This document shows positions 35,618 to 43,661 of a DNA stretch of 64,000 nt, piece after piece. Each line of letters begins with the position of its first letter. The stretch's first letter is position 1. The stretch is taken from assembly GCA_937974275.1 (NCBI GenBank), contig CALJIF010000145.1, forward strand, positions 7,844 through 71,843, in the 5' to 3' direction. The position numbers were made by a program, and so were the translations under genes. The notes beneath the pieces were generated by a model that was not told the DNA's origin, did no database searches, and saw only the letters and a list, made by a program, of their open reading frames with translations. The stretch is from an uncultured Flavobacteriales bacterium. GTDB taxonomy: Bacteria > Bacteroidota > Bacteroidia > Palsa-965.

Positions 35618-36363
35618 TATAGACCTAATATCCGCAGCAGATCTTCTTTTTTTCTAACCGAAACCGGAACATTACTGCCGTCTTTCATCAGCACATAACC
35701 ACCATCTTGTTTTACAAATTCTTTGAGGAATTCGATGTTGATCAAATGCGAATGATGCACACGTACAAAGCCAATCGGTTCCAAAAGTTCTTCGTACTCT
35801 TTTAAAGTGCGTGTCACCACAATTTGTTTTCCTGTAGATAAAAAGAAAGTGGTGTAGTTGCGCTCCGATTCGCAACGAATAATTTCATTGGTTTGAATTA
35901 CATGAACACGATCGGCACTATTTAAGGCAAGGCGCTTCGGAGCAGGTGAACCCAAACTCAAATAATCTCGTAAGAGTTTCAAATTGTCCGAAAGACTTTG
36001 CTGTAATTCTTTGCCACGTGCTTTCTTAACCGCTTCAATCAATTCATCGGGATCAACAGGTTTCAGTAAATAATCTAAAGCACTGTATTTAATTGCCCGA
36101 ATTCCCTGATTATCTAAGCCCGTTGTAAATATGACCTGGATGTCCGGATCTTGAAGTTCATTGAGGATATCGAATCCTTCTCCATCTCCTAACTGAATAT
36201 CCAGAAAAACCAGTTGAGGTTTTGTTTGTTGAATAAGTTGAATTCCCTCTTTGACACTGTGTGCGGTACCTATCAGTGAAACCTCCGGACACCATTGTGT
36301 AAGGTCGGCTTTTAAACTGTTTACGGCTTCAACGGAATCATCAACGATTACTGATCTTATCAT
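35617..36363 (-). CDS. LytTR-family response regulator
   Basis: A 248-residue two-domain regulator. The receiver domain has Asp8/Asp9 and phosphoacceptor Asp55 (FLDIQLGDGEGF), with LDYLLKPVDPDEL for its last helix. The LytTR DNA-binding domain (about 140-248) contains LALNSADRVHVIQTNEIIRCE and GFVRVHHSHLINIEFLKEF. It starts at MIRSVIVDDS, 12 codons inside the longest frame. It would be controlled by a LytS-like histidine kinase, which is not adjacent. It is divergent from a small gene at 36383, only 19 bases away, so promoters must overlap the coding ends. Confidence 0.9.
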   Translation of the reverse strand: MIRSVIVDDSVEAVNSLKADLTQWCPEVSLIGTAHSVKEGIQLIQQTKPQLVFLDIQLGDGEGFDILNELQDPDIQVIFTTGLDNQGIRAIKYSALDYLLKPVDPDELIEAVKKARGKELQQSLSDNLKLLRDYLSLGSPAPKRLALNSADRVHVIQTNEIIRCESERNYTTFFLSTGKQIVVTRTLKEYEELLEPIGFVRVHHSHLINIEFLKEFVKQDGGYVLMKDGSNVPVSVRKKEDLLRILGL

Positions 36364-36382
36364 ACGTAAATTTACAATTACA

Positions 36383-36793
36383 ATGGCATCTGCAAACAAC
36401 CAAACGGAATATACTGATACACGACTTGCTGTTGCATTTGATCCCGCGATAGCATTGCCGGTTGAATCGTTTCAAGGTTTGGTATTACGCCCCTTGTTCA
36501 AACAATGGAATAACGATTTGATTGATGCTTTCGTCCATTCACTCGGGAAAAGCAAAGCAAAATATCTTTCTGCTCATGAGAAGGAAAGGGAAGCGTTGAT
36601 TCAGTCTATTGTGGCCACGAAGCAAGCGTTCAGAAATAGAGTTTTCGCGCTGTTACGAACCCATTGTACAAAATCGGAATTAGAATTTATTCAACTGCAT
36701 CGAAGGGAAGTTGGTAAACGAATAACCTCATTGTTAACTGAACGTTTTCGTACACAACACGACGTCATTCTTCAAAAACTAAACACGTTATAA
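36383..36793 (+). CDS. Small protein of unknown function
   Basis: A 136-residue soluble protein starting MASANNQTEYTDTRL. The longer open frame upstream crosses the LytTR coding region and is rejected. It is charged and helical (AHEKEREALIQSIVATKQAFRNRVFALLR ... HRREVGKRITSLLTERF) with one Cys. No family recognised. It lies tightly divergent from the LytTR regulator, and its stop overlaps the end of the photolyase-like gene by six bases on the opposite strand. Confidence 0.55.
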   Translation: MASANNQTEYTDTRLAVAFDPAIALPVESFQGLVLRPLFKQWNNDLIDAFVHSLGKSKAKYLSAHEKEREALIQSIVATKQAFRNRVFALLRTHCTKSELEFIQLHRREVGKRITSLLTERFRTQHDVILQKLNTL

Positions 36794-38322
36794 CGATTCA
36801 ATCGTATTTAAATACTGCGTGGCCTGATCCAATAACAAACGCTGATGATCTGCATTCATTTTATCCCATGTGCGATACACCATTCCTATTCTTGGATTCC
36901 GTTCTAACAAGCTACGATGACGAACATGAAAGTGCCAGTACAACGAATTGAACGGACAGGCCTGTGTTCCTGTTTTTTCTTTCACACTGTACGAACAACT
37001 TTTACAGTAGTTACTCATTTTGGAAATATAAGCTCCACTTGAACAATAGGGTTTTGAACCTACAATGCCGCCATCCGCGTATTGACTCATTCCGCGCGTA
37101 TTCGTGATTTCCACCCATTCGAATGCATCAATATAAATACCTAAATACCATTGGTCCGTTTCATCGGGGTGAATGCCTGCGAGTAGCGCGAAGTTACGGT
37201 GATCATGAGTCGCTGGATGTGGTGAGCGTATCCCAAATTCAGCGATTGTCGAATGGCATGTCTTAAGCAATTCATTTTAGTTTCGCCCGTCCAAAACCAT
37301 GATGGAAGTTTGCGGTGGTGATTGAAGTAATTATGCGATGCAAATTCAGGCATTGTGGCCCAGTAAATTCCGCGCATATATTCCCGCCATCCCAGTATTT
37401 GCCGCACAAAACCTTCAACTTGCGCTAACGAAATAGTATGTGGTTGTTTACGGTACTGTGTCACGGCTGCATCAACCACTTCGTGCGGTGAAATCATTTT
37501 TATATTCAAAGCAAATGAAAGTCGCGAATGATACAAGTACGCATGATCAGTACTCATCATATCCTGATACGTTCCGAATGAAGTTAAAAGTTCGGTAACG
37601 AAATGAGTCAGCACCGCTAATGCTTCCGTTCTGTTAACAGGCCATATGTTGATGTTATTCTCAATTTTACCAATGGTTTCAACCTGATGTGTTTTCAGCA
37701 GTTCCACGATTTCCGAAGCATCATGCTCAAATTCTTTAACGGGTGGTGGTAATACGGCAGTGAAGGTATGTCGATTATCGTGATCGTAATTCCATTTTTC
37801 ACCTTCAGGTTGATCATCTTGCATTAGTATTCCCGTTTGCTTGCGCATGTTACGGTAAAACGATTCCATCAAATACGTTTTTTTTCCTTTGAAGAAATCT
37901 GCTAATGCATTTCTTGTCGTAAAGAAATGTTCTGATGAACAACATGCAGATGCATTAGATAGCGACTTGCAAAAGATGCTCAGTTCTCGATCTAATCTAT
38001 ATTCATCAGGTCCCTGATATTCAAATTTGTCAGCTTTGTGTAGGGAGAGCACAGCAAGAATATTTGAATCAATACGCTGTTTGTTTCCCGGATCGTCCAG
38101 AGAAATGTAATGAACCTGATGCCCCTTAACACGCAATTGTTGTGCAAATGCGCGCATGGTCATAAAAATGGCAACAACTTTTTGGATGTGGTGGCGTACG
38201 TAATCGGTTTCCTGACGCACCTCCATCATCACATAAAGGACATCGGGATCCACTACAGAAAACCAGCTGTGCCCGGAATTCAATTGATCGCCAAGAATTA
38301 AACGTACGGTGCGCGTGCTCAT
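36788..38322 (-). pseudogene. FeS-type photolyase/cryptochrome-like gene, frameshifted
   Basis: The frame from 38322 encodes 375 residues of an iron-sulfur bacterial cryptochrome/photolyase (LILGDQLNSGHSW start; VRQILGWREYMRGIYW; NLGYAHHIQRLMIT). At codon 375 the sequence ACC-GTAAC replaces the expected ACC-GGT-AAC: one G is missing (after plus position 37197). The next frame continues the family sequence as NFALLAGIHPDETDQWYLGI to the stop at 36788. With the base restored the product is about 511 residues, the normal length. Cys352 is before the break, while CKSC and the later Cys of the 4Fe-4S site are after it, so the broken product would lack the cluster. It may be a recent mutation or a sequencing error. 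It overlaps the TIGR03643 gene by four bases. Confidence 0.88.
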
Positions 38323-38594
38323 CGTTTACTGATTCGGTTTCCGGTAATAGCGCGTTGTGCGTCGCATTTGAATGTACCTGAAGTAAAAGTTCTTTTTTTG
38401 AGATGTTTTGTGGCTCTGCCGGAAACACGCTTGCGCCAACGTTCAAAAGATTTTGGTAATAACTCGCGACGCATCAAGATAATAACGTCTGCTTCCTTGA
38501 GGTTAAATTGTTTTTGAATAGCATCAAACGGTGTGCGGTCTTCCCACGCCATTTCAATAACACGATCAATTTCCTGCGGTGTTAACGATTCCAT
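38319..38594 (-). CDS. TIGR03643/DUF2805 family small protein
   Basis: A 91-residue basic protein with the family core IDRVIEMAWEDRTPFDAI, then FNLKEADVIILMRRELLPKSF and RWRKRVSGRATKH. The first part resembles a helix-turn-helix. Members are typically encoded next to cryptochrome and photolyase genes; the biochemical role is unknown. It overlaps the SRPBCC gene by 13 bases and the photolyase-like gene by four (ATGA), which indicates tight coupling in the operon. Confidence 0.85.
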   Translation of the reverse strand: MESLTPQEIDRVIEMAWEDRTPFDAIQKQFNLKEADVIILMRRELLPKSFERWRKRVSGRATKHLKKRTFTSGTFKCDAQRAITGNRISKR

Positions 38595-39052
38595 TTTCCA
38601 AACAATTCTTCAAGTTTGGTATAACGATAGCCAAAAATATTTTGAAGTTTTTTCTTTACGAAAACCGCATGCGCAATATCTCCCAGAAAGCCCAGCGGTA
38701 GTTTGTAATACACCACATCGCGCATTTTTACACCACCTTCCACCACTTCAAAAAAGTGACGATGATGCCACATTGTATAAGGGCCGAATCGCTGTTCATC
38801 CACGAAATACTGCCGGTCTACAACATGTGTGATTTCTGTTAACCAAAACATTTTTATTCCCGCGAAAGGGCTCACTTTATACGTGATAATTTGTCCCGCA
38901 TGTAACGGTTCATCTTCATTACCCGAGGTGATTTTAAATGTCATGTCGGGTGGCGTTATCGTGTCCAGATTTTTAGGAGAAGAAAAAAAGTGCCACGCTT
39001 CGTCGAGAGTGATTGGAATGAATTGCGTTTGCTCAATTTTATATACGGCCAT
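38582..39052 (-). CDS. SRPBCC-fold protein (ligand-binding/cell-division-inhibitor-like)
   Basis: A 156-residue START/SRPBCC protein: QFIPITLDEAWHFFSSPKNLDTITPP at the N terminus, WLTEITHVVDRQYFVDEQRFGPYTMWHHRHFFEV in the middle. It resembles the COG4276 group often found in photolyase clusters. A hydrophobic ligand is likely but unknown. It starts three bases after the cryptochrome stop codon and overlaps the next gene. Confidence 0.82.
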   Translation of the reverse strand: MAVYKIEQTQFIPITLDEAWHFFSSPKNLDTITPPDMTFKITSGNEDEPLHAGQIITYKVSPFAGIKMFWLTEITHVVDRQYFVDEQRFGPYTMWHHRHFFEVVEGGVKMRDVVYYKLPLGFLGDIAHAVFVKKKLQNIFGYRYTKLEELFGKWNR

Positions 39053-39055
39053 GGT

Positions 39056-40450
39056 TTAATGTTTTATTGCGTGCATACTTAATTGTACAATTGGCGCGGG
39101 ATAATGTTCACCCAACCGAATGCCGAAGGAATTTACGAAGGATTCGGAGTATTCATGAAAGTGATGAAGATTTTTAGTCGGCACATCTTTCAATTCAGGA
39201 CAATAGGTCTTCATGAATTCGCCGTGTGGATCATAACGTTCCGATTGAGCCGGAATATTGAAGTAGCGTTCAGGTCGTGGATCATTTCCAACGCCTGCAA
39301 TGTAGGCCCAATTGCCCCAATTACTATGCACGTCGTAATCGATTAATTGCTGTTCAAAGTAGCGCGCTCCAATTCTCCAGTCTTGTTGTAGATCGTGGAC
39401 AAAAAAACTAGCAGCCAGTTGTCTTCCACGATTGGATGTATATCCGGTTTGTTGCAATTCACGCATGATGGCATCTATAATTGGAAATCCGGTGTTGCCG
39501 TTTATCCAAGCTGCGATGCGTTTCTCATCACGAATTATTGGTTGTTTGGAACGATTACGTATACCACCGTAGTGAAAAAGTTGTGCTCCGAATTTTTTAA
39601 CTACTAAGCGAAAATAATCCCGCCACAACAATTCAAATTTTACCCAATACGTTGATTTATTCGCACCAAGTTGTTTTTCGTACTGCTCCACTTCCTGCAG
39701 AATCATTGCCGGTGTAATACTGCCTACAGCTAACCATGGTGACAGTTTTGTGGAGTCATCAAAGTGTAACAAACCGTTACGCGTCTCGAAATATTTTGGC
39801 AGTAAGTGTTGCTCAAAGGAATAATACTTTAATCGTTGCAATGCACTTTCCGTTCCTGCTTTAAATAGTGTGGATGCTCTATTTATGCTTAGAAAAGTCG
39901 ACTGAAGTTCTTCTGCAGGAATAGTCGGCAATGGCTTCATCGTGAAGTCCGGTAAGGGTTCTGCAAATTGAGAGGTCAATTCAACTCGCGATCGAAATTT
40001 TGTAAAAACATCAGGAAGATGAGTAATGGAGAAGGGGAGTTCTGTTTTTGGAATTAACGCATTGCCATGATAGAAGTGCGTTTCAATCTTGTTGCGCAGA
40101 GCCAACGCATTGACTTCCGCTTCAATTTGTTTCTCGTATGGCGCATATTCTTCATGCGCATAAATTCCGCTGACCTGATACCGCTTACAAAATTTAATTA
40201 GTTCTTCGGCGCTATTACCGCTTGCGATAAGTAAATCGGAACCACGCTGCTGCAATTCGGATTTTAACCACAACAATGTTTCATTGAGGAATCCGGCACG
40301 AAAAGTATGGTCGGATAGTTGAGGATGAATTTTAAGGTCGTAAATAAAACAGGGAATGATCCGATCATGTTTTTGAGTTGCCTTCAGTAAAGGCTCGTGA
40401 TCGGTAATTCGTAAATCGTTTCTAAACCAAACTATTCCGCACGTTTCCAT
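39056..40450 (-). CDS. DASH-type cryptochrome/photolyase
   Basis: A 464-residue photolyase-superfamily protein. The N-terminal antenna domain begins IVWFRNDLRITDHEPLLKA. The FAD domain includes WRDYFR, GNTGFPIIDAIMRELQQTGYTSNRGR and NWGNWAYIAGVGNDPRPERYFN, the last being typical of the DASH group. Such proteins repair UV pyrimidine dimers, at least in single-stranded DNA, using blue light, FAD and a folate antenna. It overlaps the DUF2256 gene by 29 bases and belongs to the folE-to-photolyase operon; FolE could feed pterin/folate for the antenna. Intact. Confidence 0.92.
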   Translation of the reverse strand: METCGIVWFRNDLRITDHEPLLKATQKHDRIIPCFIYDLKIHPQLSDHTFRAGFLNETLLWLKSELQQRGSDLLIASGNSAEELIKFCKRYQVSGIYAHEEYAPYEKQIEAEVNALALRNKIETHFYHGNALIPKTELPFSITHLPDVFTKFRSRVELTSQFAEPLPDFTMKPLPTIPAEELQSTFLSINRASTLFKAGTESALQRLKYYSFEQHLLPKYFETRNGLLHFDDSTKLSPWLAVGSITPAMILQEVEQYEKQLGANKSTYWVKFELLWRDYFRLVVKKFGAQLFHYGGIRNRSKQPIIRDEKRIAAWINGNTGFPIIDAIMRELQQTGYTSNRGRQLAASFFVHDLQQDWRIGARYFEQQLIDYDVHSNWGNWAYIAGVGNDPRPERYFNIPAQSERYDPHGEFMKTYCPELKDVPTKNLHHFHEYSESFVNSFGIRLGEHYPAPIVQLSMHAIKH

Positions 40451-40589
40451 TTCTCTTTGCGTTTGATTTACATCGTTCGCTACAATATTTTACGGACTCC
40501 CAATCGCGTTCCCATTTTTTTCTCCAGTTGAACGATCTGTTGCAACCGGTACATATTTTCGACGGCAGTTTTAATTTGTGATGTGTCAC
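40422..40589 (-). CDS. DUF2256 small Cys-rich protein
   Basis: A 55-residue protein with the DUF2256 pattern KICTGCNRSFNWRKKWERDW then VKYCSERCKSN: two Cys pairs, probably a small zinc ribbon. I choose the GTG at 40589, which overlaps the SDR stop codon as TAGTG and gives the family's usual length; an ATG 19 codons upstream lies inside the SDR gene. These proteins are regularly found with cryptochrome/photolyase genes. Function unknown. Confidence 0.85.
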   Translation of the reverse strand: MTHHKLKLPSKICTGCNRSFNWRKKWERDWESVKYCSERCKSNAKRNGNVRNSLV

Positions 40590-41275
40590 TACATTTTCAG
40601 GGCTGATAATCCTCCGTCCACTTTCAATATTTGTCCGGTCATCCAAGGTGCATGAAACATAAGAAAAATAGCGGCATCCGCCTGATCTTGGGCAGTTCCG
40701 ATACGTTGCAGTGGATGGCGCTTTCCGGCACTTTCTTTTTTCTCGGGAGTTGCGGTCAATTTTTCGGCAAGCGGCGTTTCCGTGAGTGAAGGCGCTATAG
40801 CATTTACGCGAATATGCGGTGCAAATTCCGCTGCCAGCGAACGTGTTAGTCCTTCTAGTGCGCCTTTCATCGCTGCAATACTTGTATGAAACGGCATGCC
40901 GGTTTGGGCAGCTACAGAACTAAATAGCGTTACAGACGCATTTGTGCCTTGTTTTAACGCGGGCAGAAATAATCGTATGGTTTGCACAGCACCGAGTACG
41001 TTGATATTAAATTCCTGAATCCATTCCTCGTTAGTAATACGATGAAACGGTTTCAGGTTAATTGATCCCGGCGTGTAAATTAAATGATCAACTTTTTCCG
41101 GAACGTTAATTGGCGTTGAACCGGGATCAAGTGCATTATAATGCTGATGTACAAGTGAAGGCAAAATAGCTGTACTTCTCGAGAAGCTATGTACTTCATG
41201 ACCTTCGGCAATCGCTTTTTCGGCCATTGCGCGGCCTATACCCGAAGTCGCTCCTATGATGGCTAGAACACTCAT
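40589..41275 (-). CDS. SDR-fold protein lacking the catalytic tyrosine
   Basis: A 228-residue Rossmann-fold short-chain dehydrogenase-like protein with GATSGIGRA at 8-16 for NAD(P). In the active-site helix the residue four before Lys137 is Ile133 (TSIAAMKGALEGL), where classical SDRs have Tyr of YxxxK; Ser119/120 is present. I recall this variant as a subfamily tied to photolyase clusters. Ordinary dehydrogenase activity is doubtful. It starts in an ATGA overlap with folE (41272-41275). Confidence 0.85.
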   Translation of the reverse strand: MSVLAIIGATSGIGRAMAEKAIAEGHEVHSFSRSTAILPSLVHQHYNALDPGSTPINVPEKVDHLIYTPGSINLKPFHRITNEEWIQEFNINVLGAVQTIRLFLPALKQGTNASVTLFSSVAAQTGMPFHTSIAAMKGALEGLTRSLAAEFAPHIRVNAIAPSLTETPLAEKLTATPEKKESAGKRHPLQRIGTAQDQADAAIFLMFHAPWMTGQILKVDGGLSALKM

Positions 41276-41943
41276 TGACCGCAAGAGAATGAATTCAAAA
41301 ATTCACTTCGTGTTTTTTCGCTGTTGAATTTTCCGTGGTAACTGGAAGTTACAGTTGAACTGGCTGTATCTTCTACACCACGCGCTGATACGCACAAGTG
41401 TTTCGCGTCAATGTAAACAGCAACATCATCCGTTTCCAGCAAAGTGCGCAGCTCGCTGGCAATTTGTACCGTCAAACGCTCTTGCACCTGAGGACGTTTG
41501 GCGAAATAACGTACGATACGGTTTAATTTAGAAAGGCCGACCACTTTATCTTTCGGGATGTATGCAACATGTACAACTCCAATGATTGGAACAAAATGAT
41601 GTTCGCAGAACGAGTACAGCGTGATGTTTTTCTCCACCAACATACTGTTGTAGTTGTACTTGTTGTCGAAAAGTTTAACGTTGGGTTTATTTTTTGGATC
41701 TAAGCCGCTGAACACTTCTTTCACGAACATCTTTGCCACACGTGCAGGAGTTCCCTTTAGACTGTCGTCCTGAAGATCCAAGCCCAATACATGCATAATG
41801 TCGCGGAAGTGTTTTTCAATCAATTCCATTTTCAATTCATCGTCCAGCTGAAAAGCGTCCGGGCGCAGTGGTGTTTCCATGGAGCCGGAAAAATGTTCGT
41901 CACCGATTTCGTGAACATTAAGGGAAATAGGGGAGTTGCGCAT
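41272..41943 (-). CDS. folE: GTP cyclohydrolase I
   Basis: A 223-residue FolE that converts GTP to 7,8-dihydroneopterin triphosphate. The zinc and active-site segments CEHHFVPIIGVVHVAYIP and GLSKLNRIVRYFAKRPQVQERLT are complete, and a later Cys in AKHLCVSARG completes the zinc site. It heads the overlapping photolyase operon, so here it probably supplies pterin for the folate-type antenna of the DASH protein, besides general folate synthesis. The 64 bases upstream hold the TGTAAATACAGAT motif shared with the MerR gene. Confidence 0.95.
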   Translation of the reverse strand: MRNSPISLNVHEIGDEHFSGSMETPLRPDAFQLDDELKMELIEKHFRDIMHVLGLDLQDDSLKGTPARVAKMFVKEVFSGLDPKNKPNVKLFDNKYNYNSMLVEKNITLYSFCEHHFVPIIGVVHVAYIPKDKVVGLSKLNRIVRYFAKRPQVQERLTVQIASELRTLLETDDVAVYIDAKHLCVSARGVEDTASSTVTSSYHGKFNSEKTRSEFLNSFSCGQ

Positions 41944-41980
41944 ATATTGTTTAATTAAAAAGATAAAACATGAAAAAAGA

Positions 41981-41993
41981 TGTAAATACAGAT
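41981..41993. promoter_or_regulatory. Candidate MerR/LitR operator upstream of folE
   Basis: TGTAAATACAGAT, identical over 13 bases to 43596-43608 before the merR gene. On the minus strand it contains TTTACA, which fits the T-N-N-A-C-A half-site I recall for cobalamin-type CarH regulators. Confidence 0.5.
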
Positions 41994-42007
41994 AAATAGA
42001 TAAAAAA

Positions 42008-42514
42008 TTAATTCTGAAAATCGGATAACTGATCCATCAGCTTTTTACGAGCCAGGAAAATTCTGCTTTTTACTGTTCCGATCGGCAGATTCATTTCGTC
42101 TGCAATTTCCTTGTATTTAAATCCATTGTAGAAACGTGTGAATGGAATTTTGTAATCGTCTTCCAGCAGTTCTATACAACGACGGATTTCTTTTTCGTTT
42201 AAACGTGACTCCGAAGCATTCTTGTGAACAGTGCCTACAAAGTGCGTCATAGCTTGATCTTTCGACTTCTGCATGATCTCGCGTGTTTTTACTGCACGGC
42301 GATACGAATTAATAAACGTATTTTTCATGATCATGTACAACCATGCTTTTAAGTTCGTCGAGTCCGCAAATTTTTCGCGATAAGTTAAAGCTTTCAACAT
42401 GGTTTCCTGAAGAAGATCTTGCGCATCTTCCGGATCGGAGGTCAAGCTTAATGCAAAGTTTTTTAAAGCGCTGCGTTGCTTGATAAGTTGTTCGTTGAAT
42501 TCTATTGCGGTCAT
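42008..42514 (-). CDS. ECF-type RNA polymerase sigma factor of the light-response cluster
   Basis: A 168-residue ECF sigma: region 2 DAQDLLQETMLKAL with NLKAWLYMIMKNTFINSYRR, and region 4 PFTRFYNGFKYKEIADEMNLPIGTVKSRIFLARKKL. No anti-sigma gene is adjacent; instead it lies between the cobalamin-type MerR gene and folE, which suggests transcriptional control by the MerR protein. It is preceded by two evenly spaced inverted repeats. Sigma factors of this size are also common household regulators in Bacteroidota, so the light link is inference. Confidence 0.88.
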   Translation of the reverse strand: MTAIEFNEQLIKQRSALKNFALSLTSDPEDAQDLLQETMLKALTYREKFADSTNLKAWLYMIMKNTFINSYRRAVKTREIMQKSKDQAMTHFVGTVHKNASESRLNEKEIRRCIELLEDDYKIPFTRFYNGFKYKEIADEMNLPIGTVKSRIFLARKKLMDQLSDFQN

Positions 42515-42530
42515 GTGTATATGTGTTTGT

Positions 42531-42603
42531 TGTTTAACAAAAGTATAAAAACATTAAACAGAGCAAACATTATCGTTTAATAAAAAGTGTTAAAACTTAA
42601 ACA
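42531..42603. promoter_or_regulatory. Two copies of TGTTTAA-N16-TTAAACA before the sigma gene
   Basis: TGTTTAA (42531-42537) with TTAAACA (42554-42560), and CGTTTAA (42574-42580) with TTAAACA (42597-42603). Both pairs have a 16-base gap and they are offset by 43 bases. The left pair starts 17 bases upstream of the sigma ATG. Equal spacing suggests a regulator dimer or dimers bound on one DNA face; AT-richness makes chance possible. Confidence 0.5.
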
Positions 42604-42614
42604 GAATGGTTATC

Positions 42615-42631
42615 GTATTGAAAATCAATAC
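42615..42631. promoter_or_regulatory. Short perfect dyad GTATTGA-AAA-TCAATAC
   Basis: A 7-base inverted repeat with a 3-base centre, between the sigma gene's upstream repeats and the MerR terminator. Possible operator; no protein can be named. Confidence 0.35.
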
Positions 42632-42651
42632 TATAAATTTTACGTAAGAGC

Positions 42652-42683
42652 AACAAAAAGACGGTGGGAACCGTCTTTTTGTT
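42652..42683. terminator. Terminator downstream of the MerR gene
   Basis: The stem AACAAAAAGACGG/CCGTCTTTTTGTT has A- and T-runs on both sides. On the minus strand it ends the merR transcript before the sigma gene. Confidence 0.85.
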
Positions 42684-42696
42684 TAATAAACCTCAT

Positions 42697-43572
42697 TTAA
42701 AGGTGAACATGAATGTCGGAGGGTTCTTTAAATACCTGAATATTTCGCGGTAAACTCAATTTGCGCTTCATCATCTGAAAACCGCTCACGAGAAACATAC
42801 TTTCCGGGAATTTTTTGCTTAAACGATTAAGGTATTCCTGCAGATTCACATCTTTTATTTCATGCGTCAAAACAGTTAAAAAGAAATGTGGCGGACGCTG
42901 ATCGAATGATGTTTCCAAATCTTCAACAGGAACACTTTGACCTAAATAAATAACGTGATGGCCGCGACTTCTGATTTTGTAGCAGTAATACAACAGCGAC
43001 AACTCGTGCAATTCATTATTAGGCAAATACAAAACAAAAGTTTTAGGTTGTTCTATTTGAGTTGGAACCAGACCATCAATAGCAACGATAATTTTTTGGC
43101 GCACCAAGTTCGAAATGAAATGCTCCTGTACCGGATTGATGCTTCCTGTTTGCCACATTACGCCAATCTTGCGGAAGAACGGATAAATGATTTCTTCTAC
43201 GGTTTTTTCAAACCCGAAACGCATAAAGCATAACGAAATGATTTTGTCGAAACGCGCCTCATTCAAATCCACCATAGCCATTACCAATGCCGTTACTTGT
43301 TCCGTCTCATCGCTGGTGGATTCCGTATATTCAACAACCAGTTTATTAATTGCATCTTCATTCATGGATGCAATCTTGGAAATTTTAATGCCGTGATTGT
43401 TCAGAACGCTTACGTTAAGCAGTTTTCTTAAATCTCCGGCTGTGTACCAACGAATATTAGTGGAAGTGCGTGCGGGACTGAACAAGTCATACCGCTGTTC
43501 CCAGATACGCAATGTATGAGCCTTAATTCCTGAAAGGCGTTCTAAATCTTTAATGGAGTATTTGGCGGGCAT
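42697..43572 (-). CDS. MerR-family regulator with cobalamin-binding-type domain (LitR/CarH-like)
   Basis: A 291-residue protein. The MerR helix-turn-helix (YSIKDLERLSGIKAHTLRIWEQRYDLFSPAR) is followed by a helical bundle carrying W140-x9-E150-H151, the Wx9EH motif that covers the upper face of adenosylcobalamin in CarH. The Rossmann part has E187-L-H189-E-L-S192, where E-x-H-x-x-G is usual, and YLGQSVP. His189 could ligate cobalt, but Gly is replaced by Ser and later loops are also degenerate. In relatives, dark-state tetramers repress and light releases them. Its position next to a photolyase cluster supports a light-sensor role; cofactor binding is unproven. Confidence 0.87.
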   Translation of the reverse strand: MPAKYSIKDLERLSGIKAHTLRIWEQRYDLFSPARTSTNIRWYTAGDLRKLLNVSVLNNHGIKISKIASMNEDAINKLVVEYTESTSDETEQVTALVMAMVDLNEARFDKIISLCFMRFGFEKTVEEIIYPFFRKIGVMWQTGSINPVQEHFISNLVRQKIIVAIDGLVPTQIEQPKTFVLYLPNNELHELSLLYYCYKIRSRGHHVIYLGQSVPVEDLETSFDQRPPHFFLTVLTHEIKDVNLQEYLNRLSKKFPESMFLVSGFQMMKRKLSLPRNIQVFKEPSDIHVHL

Positions 43573-43581
43573 ACGAGCTAG

Positions 43582-43618
43582 TTGTAAATTTCACTTGTAA
43601 ATACAGATTAGTTTACAA
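43582..43618. promoter_or_regulatory. Candidate autoregulatory operator of the MerR gene
   Basis: TTGTAAAT at 43582-43589 and 43595-43602 (13-base period) and inverted TTTACAA at 43612-43618, 10 to 46 bases upstream of the merR ATG. The middle copy extends to TGTAAATACAGAT, shared with the folE upstream region. Confidence 0.55.
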
Positions 43619-43661
43619 ATTGTTCATTTTTAAGCCCTGAAAGTTCAACAAAAAAATAACG

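Noticed and set aside
36788..38322. Programmed frameshift in the photolyase-like gene
   Set aside because: No slippery heptamer or downstream pseudoknot is apparent at the break; a simple one-base deletion restores the family sequence exactly.
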